This document shows positions 57,201-64,000 of a stretch of DNA of 64,000 nucleotides, piece after piece; positions within the stretch are counted from its first letter, which is position 1; each line of letters begins with the position of its first letter. The DNA is from Gliomastix tumulicola (lineage: Eukaryota; Ascomycota; Sordariomycetes; Hypocreales; Bionectriaceae): positions 1,674,001 through 1,738,000 of the forward strand of contig BCHX01000007.1 of assembly GCA_001599755.1 (NCBI GenBank), in the 5' to 3' direction. The position numbers and the translations under genes were made by a program. The notes beneath the pieces are model-generated. The model ran no database searches. It saw only the letters and a program-made list of their open reading frames with translations, and had not been told where the DNA came from.

Positions 57201-60200
57201 CCGGTCCATCTGTCTGGCTAGCGACTATACTCTGAGAAGCATTCTCTGCCAAAGGAACTGCTTGCTTCGCAACTTGATACAGCCGCGAGGCGCGGAAAAC
57301 ATCCGCCACCTCGAGTTTTAAGCCAACCCTGCGGGCTTCTCCGACGAGCTTCATAGCCGTGATCGAATTCCCTCCCAGTTTGAAGAAACTGTCGTCGAGG
57401 CCAATGCTCAGAGGCTCAAGGCCCAGCGTGTCTGCCCAAATCAGCCGCAACTGCTTTTCCGCGGCCGTCTGTGGGCTCCGTTTTGGCTTCTGTTCGGTCA
57501 CCTTCTTATCGGCAAGTTGTTGCACGGAGAAAGCTGACCCCATCGTACGCAAGGCCTTCCGATCCATCTTTCCTGTTGTCCCAACGGGAAGTTCTGGAAG
57601 GACAAAGAAGACCTGCGGAATCATGTAGTTCGGCAGATGCTGCGCCAACGTCAGCTCGATGTCTTCGCTGACTGAAAGCACCTTAGGCGCCTCGGACGTT
57701 GCTCTCTGCCTCGAGCTAGAATCTGTATCAGTGATCTGCAGGAAGGCGGCCAAAAGCTGCAGATTCGCCTTTTCTCCTTGGGGAGAGATGATCTCAGCGG
57801 CGACCAGAGAAGCTTCGGGCATGCTTTGTTGAACCCAGTGTTCCACCTCGGCTAGCTCAACACGCTGTCCGTGTATCTTGACCTGGGATCCTTTTCTTTC
57901 CATGAAGGACAGTGAGCCGTCTTGATTCCGTCGGACGATGTCACCGGTCTTGTATAGCCTTCCACGCCGACCCGGATGCGAAGGCGTGCCATTGAGCAAC
58001 CACGCCGGATCCTCAATGAAAGTTTGACTTGTTTCGGCAGCTCGATGAAGATAGCCCTGGCCGATGATCGGACCTTCCATGAGAAGCTCGCCGTCACAGC
58101 CGGGGGGCACTAGCCGATCATGGTCACCGGGATCCACGACCCAGGTAACAACACCTGATCCCGTGCCTAGGTGCAGGGAGTCTTCGGGGCTCTGCGGCGT
58201 ATTGTTGATGAGAGAGATGGGAGTGCATTCGCTAGGCCCATACAGTGTTGTCACTCGGATCCTTCCCCACCAGGGGAGGATATCGTTGACATGAATGGCC
58301 TCTCCACCTATGAGAATGTAGGTCAGATGCGGCACCTCTTCTGGCACTAGCAGTCTAGCCACTGTTGGTGTGAGGAATATCGTGTTTGCCTTCAGCGACT
58401 CCATGCTTCTGGCCAAGTCATCTTTGCGCCCTTGTTCAGTTGGCACACACAAGCAGCCGCCAGCAATGAGAGCAGGGAACGCATTGAGGATGGTCCCGTC
58501 AAAACTGTATGCCGAGAAGTCGTACACCCGAGTCTGTTCGCTGTAGCCAAGCGTCTTGACCTGGTGAAGAACGGCCGAGGCAGAGTTTCTGTGACTGATG
58601 ACGGCGCCTTTGGGCGTTCCAGTGGTCCCGGAGGTAAACACCACATATATGATCGAGTCTGGATCCGGTTGTTGCAAACGATCAACAGCCTCATCTTCGA
58701 GGTTGCTTACCATCTCCTCGTCGACGATAGTTGGGGATTGGAACAAACTAGTGGCCAAAGTCTCTGTGGTGGGGGATGCCAGGAGAAATTTCACGTCAAG
58801 CTCTCGCACAATGTTGTGAAGACGCTGCAAAGGTAGATTCGGATCCAACAACACGAACGATCCGCCGGACTTCATCACGGCGAGAATCGCAACGGTGGTC
58901 CACTTGGACTTTTCAAAGCAGAGCGGCACGAAGTCTTGAGCTTTGACCCCTTGCCTAACCAAATGGTTTGACAATCTTGTGGATAGCTTCTCCAGCTCTT
59001 CATAGGTGAAGTCGCCATCCCACGCGTGTATAGCAATTGCAGTCGGACTTGCCCTGGCCCGCTCAGAAATCATGTCGTGGACGAGTCGATCGCTGGGCTC
59101 GGGAACATCGATGTTTCGATCCCATATCTGATGAAGCTCCCTTTCAGACATGATTTCAATATCCCTCAGACGTAACCCAGCCTTGGAATTGCTAAGCCGG
59201 CCCAATGTCCCTTCCAGCCGTTCCTGTAAGGCATGAACAGTCCATGCGTCAATCATCCGCGAGTCAAAGCTAGCCTTGACGGAAATGCTATCCGAGCCGA
59301 TCTCGCATTCCAAGATGAGCCCGTACGTGTTGAACCACTTGTCTTGTTCGTCATTCTGCTGCCACTGACCGAAGAAGCCACTCTCATCAGTATCAGATTG
59401 GGAAGCTTGCACCACAAGCAGGGTTTGAAACTGGGAGGCTCGTTCACACTCTGGCGAAAGCTCTGCGAGCCGATGGAGTCCAATCTGTTCGAATGGAATC
59501 ATCTCAGCAGCCTGACCCTGGACAGTCGTGAGATAATGCTCAACTGTGATTTCGCTAGCCCATTGAATGCGAAGCGGCACTGTGGCAAAGGTCGGAGCCG
59601 CAATGCTCTCAATTCCGACAACTGGAGCGGTTCGCCCAGACACTGTGATGCCGTAGATGATGTCCTTGGACCTAGTAAGGTCTCCCATTACGAGTGCCAA
59701 CGCGGCGCGGAGAAGGGTCGATTGAGTGAAGCTAGAGCTTGCTTCATGATGGTATGGGATTCTATGGTGTATGACACCATCAACCACAGGTCGTGTTGTT
59801 GCCGTTGGGAGAGACGGGAACAGCTGCGGTTCGCCTGATTCGAGGGTCTTCTGCCAATAGCCCTCCACTTCCTCAGTATTCAGGCTCTGTAAGTACTTGA
59901 TGAAGCTTTGGAACTGAGTTTGAGGCTTGAGAGAAAGTCCCTGATATGCGCGCCTGACGGCTGAAATAATGAAGGGCGATGACCAGCCATCATAGAGCGA
60001 GTGATGAATCGTCCACACGAACCATCGGACGGTGCCGCTGTTATCCTTGACAAGTGCATAGCGAGTTAGTCGTTGACCCAGGCCCATAGGCGTAGCGCGA
60101 TCCTCTTGAAGATACTCCTCAAGAGTGGTTCCTTGCTCCCAAGTAATCTCGTCATCGACCACCGTCTGCAACAGGCCGACACTGCCTCGAACAAGCCTTG

Positions 60201-63200
60201 TCCGCAGGATTGCCATTTCTCGAAAAACGGTGCCCCACGCGTGACAGAATTTCTGAATGTCAACGTTGGGGGAGAGCTCTAGAGTCTCCTGCATCAGATA
60301 GTCTCCCGGTCGTTGCAGGGACAAGGACATGAGCCCTTCCTGGAGAGGGGTGCATGGATATGCGTCTTGAATCTCGCCTGGCTTGACCTTGAGCTCTACC
60401 GCGAGGTCGCGAACGAATACGTGCTCACCCACAGTCTTGTCCAGCAGAGAGAAGGCAGGAATCTTGTCTGATAGTGTCGATGCGCTATCCTGGGCCTGGT
60501 TTGACATCTCGCGGAGAGTAGGGAAGCGGAAGATATCTGCCACTGAGAGGTGCAAGCCAAACTTTCGAGCCGTAGCTACCATCCTGATGGCACTTGTCGA
60601 ATCACCTCCAAGCCGGAAGAAGCCATCATCGAGCCCGATTGCGTCTTGACGGATGTTGAGCACTTCAGACCAGACCTTCTGCAATGTCGTTTGGATTGGC
60701 GTTGTTGGCTGCTGTCTCGATGGCCCCGTTGAGGTTCGGACCTCGTCCAGTTCGGTCATAGAGAGCGCCTGACCGATTTCTCGCAGGCCCCGACGAGAGA
60801 CCTTTCCGGTGGCTGTCATGGGCCAATCTTTGAGTTGAATGAGGATGCTTGGAATCATGTACCGAGGCAACTTCTGAATGAGTGCCTCTTCAATCTCCAC
60901 GCTAAGAGGCAGTGGCAGAACATCCCTAGCACCACTGTCGTCTGCTCTGTTGTCCTTGTGCATGTGGATGAACGCTGCTAGGATCTGTTGTCTTGTTTCT
61001 GCATGTGGCTCAATGACCTCAACCACCACATGGTCTGCCAATGGTATGTGGATGTGAACGTGGTGCTCGACTTCTGCAAGCTCAACTCGCTGACCACGGA
61101 TCTTCACTTGAGCGTCCTTTCGTCCCACAAAGACAAGGGTCCCGTCCTCCGTGTAACGGACAAGATCACCAGTCTTGTATAGTCTCCCGCGCCGTCCAGT
61201 GTAGGGAAATGGGCCTGTGATCAGCCAGGGAGGGTCTTCAATGAAAGACTTTGCTGTCCTGACTGAGTCGTTGAGGTAGCCTCGACTGACAAGTGGCCCT
61301 TCGACCAGGAGCTCACCGATATGACCAACAGGCATCAGAGCATTGTGATTATCGGGATCGACAACCCAAGTTCCAACCCCGACACCCTTTCCCAGATAGG
61401 TTGCCTCCTCGGGGCTAGGCGCATTGATGTTGATTGTGCTATTGGTGCATTCAGACGGCCCGTAGATGTTCACGACACGCAGTTTTCCATGCCAGCGGGC
61501 GATCTCTTCAGCGCTGGCAAGCTCACCGGACAAAATCAATGTTTCCAGCTCTGGCACCGTATCTGGGTCAATGAACCGTGCAATGGTAGGCGTGACATCG
61601 GCGACTGTTGCTCCCATACTGGAGATAATGCTACCCAGGTTCTCCATGCGATCCTGCTGAGACGGGATGCACAGACAACCACCTGTGGTAAAGGTAGCAA
61701 AGGCGTTGTGGATGGCGACGTCAAACGCATAGGAAGCAAAGTCAAAGACCCTTGACTTGGTGTTGAACCCGATGAGTTGTGCCTGGTGTTCAAGGAGGGA
61801 GGCAAAGTTCGAATGTGTCTGGACGATGCCCTTGGGCGTGCCTGTGGTGCCCGATGTGAAGACAGCAAACAGCGCATTGCTCGGAGAGGGCGACGGGGCC
61901 TGTCCATACTTTGTTCCGATACCGTTGGACATGAGGCTCAAAGTATCTTTGCTGATCTCAACCACTTGGTTGCATAGGCGTGAACTCAGCTCAATGTGTG
62001 AGCTCGACGACAATACTAAGGGGGCATCAACTTGTTCCACGATGGATTGAAGTCGTTGCTCTGGCAATGCAGAGTCGAGCAGAACGAATGCTGCGCCTGC
62101 CTTCAGAACCCCGACAATACTGACGGGAGTCCACATCGATTTGTCAAAGCAGAGTGGTATTAGGGTCTCTGGAACGACCCCTAGTGACAGGAGTTTGTCT
62201 GCCACACGCGACGAAAGATGGTCAAGCTCTTGGTAGGTCAGACTACCGTCCCAAGCATGCACAGCTTGTGCCTCGGGCTGAGCTTTGACTATGTCGTTGA
62301 TCATGTCGTGAACGCATCGATCAACAGGCATGGGAGCAGAGGCATTCCATTTCCAGATTCGCCTCAGATCAGCGTCCGTAAGAAGCGAGAGGTCTCGAAT
62401 GGACTGTCGAGGCTTCTTAGTGACCTCGTCGACGGCCATTGCCACATACTCGGCCAGCTTGAGTGCTTCCACGTGGGTCAAGCAGCCTGGCCTGAAAATA
62501 AGGTCAATGTTGACATCTTGACCGTCAATAACCTCAATTGTCACGTCGTACTGTATCTGGTTAGCAGATTCAACGAATAATCAATTGCAGCAGGGACTGT
62601 ACGTACTTCGGTTGGGTCAGATTCGTCCACATCCGTCATTCGAAATCCCTCGGGGTCATCGACTGTCTGAGCCTTTTCCAGCCTTTGATAGGAGAACATG
62701 GTGTTGAAGAGAGCATTAGCGCCACTACCACTCGCTTTGTGGATGTGAGCCAAGGGGAAATGCTGGTAGGGCAGTGTGCTAAGATAATCATCTTGCACTG
62801 CTCTCAACGTCTGCACAACACTCGCAGACTGGTCGAGTATAACACGGCAGGGAACCATTCCGATCAGGGGTCCAAAAATATCGTCCACACCGTCTATGGG
62901 GACGTCACGGCCGGAGAAGATATTTCCGAAGCAGGGCGTGTTGGTGCCTGTGTAGAGTCTGAGCACGAGCGCCCACGCGAGCTTGGCGATCGACGGGGCA
63001 GTCACGTCCCATTGTGCGCAGAACGCGCGCAGACTTTCCGTGTCAATGCTTGGGACTCTCACTGGCCTGTCATCGACGGATAGTGAGGCGTCTGGCTGAT
63101 CCGAGGAGGTTGTTGGAAGAGTGCAAGATTCAACATCAGCTAGGTGCTGCGTCCAGAACTTCAGGCTCTTGTCGTGAGATTGGGCGTCCAAGAAAACCAC

Positions 63201-64000
63201 AAAATCACGGTACGTGCCCGCCGCAGAACCGATCTTCCCAGTGTATGCAGATGCTAGGTCGCGTTGTAGGATGGCTTTCGAGAAAGCGTCTGTTATGGCA
63301 TGGTTCATCTCGATCCGGAGCCTGGCACTCTTCTCGTCGACCTGGGAGATCGTCATCCGATGCTGGAGGCCGTGCGCCTGAAGATTTGCAGGGGGGACAG
63401 TCTCTCCAGACTCCAAGAGAATGATGTCGGGTGTAGGATCTTTGAGAACGATGTTCATCATGCGATCACTACCGGGGATACTCTCCACTTGCATCGTCCT
63501 CAACAACGCATGCTTCTTAACCACCTGCCGCCAGGCTTGTTGAAGTCGAAGGAGGTCAAGTTGAGCTCCATCACCAAGTACCTGGACAGTGAGCTCGAAC
63601 CAGCTGCGGTAGCAGTCCGAACCCTTCCCCTGAGCGATCAAGATGCCTTCCTGAATCGGGGCGCAGGGGAAGATATCCTCGATATCATCATCAACGATAT
63701 TGAGTTGAGGAAGCAAGCGCTCTCTGAACTCGTCCACGTCGCTGTAGTCTTTAAAAGCCAACGGCAATTCAGAGAGTGTCATTTCAGGACGCTTGAGAGG
63801 GAATTCTTGCGCGACTTGTCGAAGCGTCTGCTCATACTCACCCACCCAGGTTGAGATTTCCGTTTGGTGACGCATGTCCTTGTGGAATTCCACCGTGACT
63901 CCAATGCAGCCCTTGTCTACTTCAACGTCGACCTCGAAAAGAGAGAACCTCCGTACCTGGCCGTTTGAGGGCGGATCAGAGCCCTCGGGAAGCTCGAGTT
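46882..64000 (-). CDS. Multimodular NRPS with two N-methylating modules (5' end beyond window)
   Basis: Builds a peptide on carrier domains in the cytosol. The frame runs from the window edge to 62607, then from 62550 to the stop at 46882, at least 5,686 residues. The intron has a GTACGT donor (62606); an acceptor six bases upstream, giving exon start 62556, also keeps frame. In protein order I see: end of an epimerisation domain; C1; A1-T1; C2; A2-T2; C3; A3 with inserted methyltransferase, T3; C4; A4 with inserted methyltransferase, T4; terminal condensation-like domain (CT). All T domains keep the LGG[DN]S phosphopantetheine site. There is no thioesterase or reductase, so the CT domain is the expected release and cyclisation unit, as in cyclosporin- and enniatin-type synthetases. 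Module order does not match the cyclosporin synthetase end as I know it. The product is unknown. Confidence 0.95.
48240..51350 (-). other. NRPS module A4 with N-methyltransferase, and T4
   Basis: A3 FTSGSTGKPKG, A4 FDVAQWEMY, A5 YGPTENT, A8 KIRGHRVELGE. The methyltransferase (about 49910-49150) has ILEIGTGTGMILFN and VNSVVQYFPSQEYL. A10 NNGKVDRKEL follows, then carrier FALGGNSITA. Specificity by hand: D V W T C T A C I, which shares D-x-W-T with the PheA code, so an aromatic residue is possible. Confidence 0.88.
51360..52700 (-). other. NRPS condensation domain C4
   Basis: It opens with QSFAQGRIWFLEQLYPM, with active site MHHIISDGWSV. It is a close sister of C3. Confidence 0.85.
52720..55870 (-). 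other. NRPS module A3 with N-methyltransferase, and T3
   Basis: A3 FTSGTTGQPKG, A4 FDASTWEIY, A5 YGPTENT, A8 KIRGQRVEPAE. The methyltransferase is inserted after A8 (about 54400-53620), with SAM motif ILEVGSGSGMILFN and VNSVAQYFPSQEYL, and ends SCYRYAAVVH. A10 PNGKVDRQRL follows, then carrier FQLGGDSLAA. Specificity by hand: D A W F Y G G S F, suggesting an aliphatic residue. Confidence 0.88.
55880..57215 (-). other. NRPS condensation domain C3
   Basis: It opens with QSFAQGRLWFLEQLYPG and has the active site MHHIISDGWSI. This opening differs from C1 and C2 and matches C4, marking the subtype found before N-methylating modules in enniatin/destruxin-type synthetases. Confidence 0.85.
57250..59150 (-). 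other. NRPS adenylation A2 and carrier T2
   Basis: A3 FTSGTTGTPKG, A4 FDGTILNAF, A5 YGPSEC, A8 KIHGQRVELAE, A10 TGKMDRKALR; carrier FKLGGNSITA. Specificity residues by hand: D G L F L G L P I. Phrases shared with A1 (GTTGTPKG, YGPSEC, GRRGRLYKTGD, WVVDP) show A1 and A2 are close sisters. Confidence 0.85.
59150..60380 (-). other. NRPS condensation domain C2
   Basis: It opens with IQDAYPCTPLQEGLMSLS and has the intact active site HHSLYDGWSS. It belongs to the usual fungal subtype for L-donors. Confidence 0.85.
60480..62470 (-). other. NRPS adenylation A1 and carrier T1
   Basis: A3 motif FTSGTTGTPKG, A4 region FDVAIHNAF, A5 YGPSEC, A7/A8 LYKTGD and KIRGQRVELAE, A10 TGKVSRRG; carrier FRLGGDSTSA. 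My hand-read specificity residues (PheA numbering 235-331) are D V H D I S I N S. Asp235 is kept, so an alpha-amino acid is expected. No methyltransferase insert. Confidence 0.85.
62480..63790 (-). other. NRPS condensation domain C1
   Basis: It opens with DIEDIFPCAPIQEGILIAQG. The active-site region (63286-63308) reads NHAITDA where HHxxxDG is usual: the second His and the Asp remain, the first His is Asn and the Gly is Ala. It follows an E domain, so it should accept a D-configured donor. The gene's visible intron interrupts it near its end. Confidence 0.8.
63850..64000 (-). other. NRPS: C-terminal end of an epimerisation (E) domain
   Basis: The segment reads RRFSLFEVDVEVDKGCIGVT and then VEFHKDMRHQTEISTWVGEY. 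The FxLFEV...MRHQ pattern matches the end of fungal E domains. It is followed directly by a condensation domain with no A or T domain between, which also argues for E. The module upstream would thus load a D-residue. Confidence 0.65.

Noticed and set aside
46882..64000. Identity as a cyclosporin or enniatin synthetase
   Set aside because: The visible module order (A, A, A-MT, A-MT, CT after an E domain) does not fit the end of cyclosporin synthetase (Val, MeLeu, Ala) or the two-module enniatin type. All four A domains keep Asp235, against a hydroxy-acid module.

Overview
The window reads as nuclear DNA of a filamentous ascomycete (Pezizomycotina, most like Sordariomycetes). Evidence: short spliceosomal introns of about 45-110 nt with GTRNGT donors and CTAAC-type branch sites, G/C-rich third codon positions, an intron-containing tRNA-Ala, a CYP51A-type sterol demethylase, a HET-domain gene and a very large fungal non-ribosomal peptide synthetase (NRPS). 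I had no database access. Names rest on recognised motifs, and splice sites were read by eye and checked for reading frame.

Region 1 (1-31 kb) is mainly housekeeping. In order it holds the retromer subunit VPS35 (5' end cut by the window), a Tre1/Tre2-like M28 protein, a Dap1-like haem protein, tRNA-Ala(UGC), LEU4, a NADAR protein, TIM44, mitochondrial ribosomal protein uS11m, a PPPDE peptidase and the OLA1 GTPase. After these come an unrecognised Gln-rich protein, an APH-fold kinase-like gene flanked by a perfect 15-bp inverted repeat, a VPS9-ankyrin-PX-BAR protein (Vrl1-like) and CYP51A. Several of these act at endosomes (VPS35, Vrl1-like, Tre-like) or in sterol P450 function (Dap1-like, CYP51A). 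They are not an operon-like unit.

Region 2 (31-46 kb) has lower gene density and a more accessory character. It holds an amino-acid permease, a small cysteine-containing secreted protein, an unrecognised Ser/Pro-tailed protein, a GH5 endo-mannanase, a small protein resembling the tail of fungal sterol glucosyltransferases, an unrecognised protein with weak introns, a GPI-anchored secreted protein and a HET-domain protein.

Region 3 (46.9-64 kb) is the 3' part of one NRPS gene on the minus strand, at least 5,686 codons. In protein order it shows the end of an epimerisation domain, then C-A-T-C-A-T-C-A(MT)-T-C-A(MT)-T and a terminal condensation-like domain. This predicts a macrocyclic peptide that has a D-residue upstream and ends in two N-methylated residues. 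The 5' end and any tailoring, transport or regulatory genes lie beyond base 64000. The NRPS is the best candidate for an undescribed system here.
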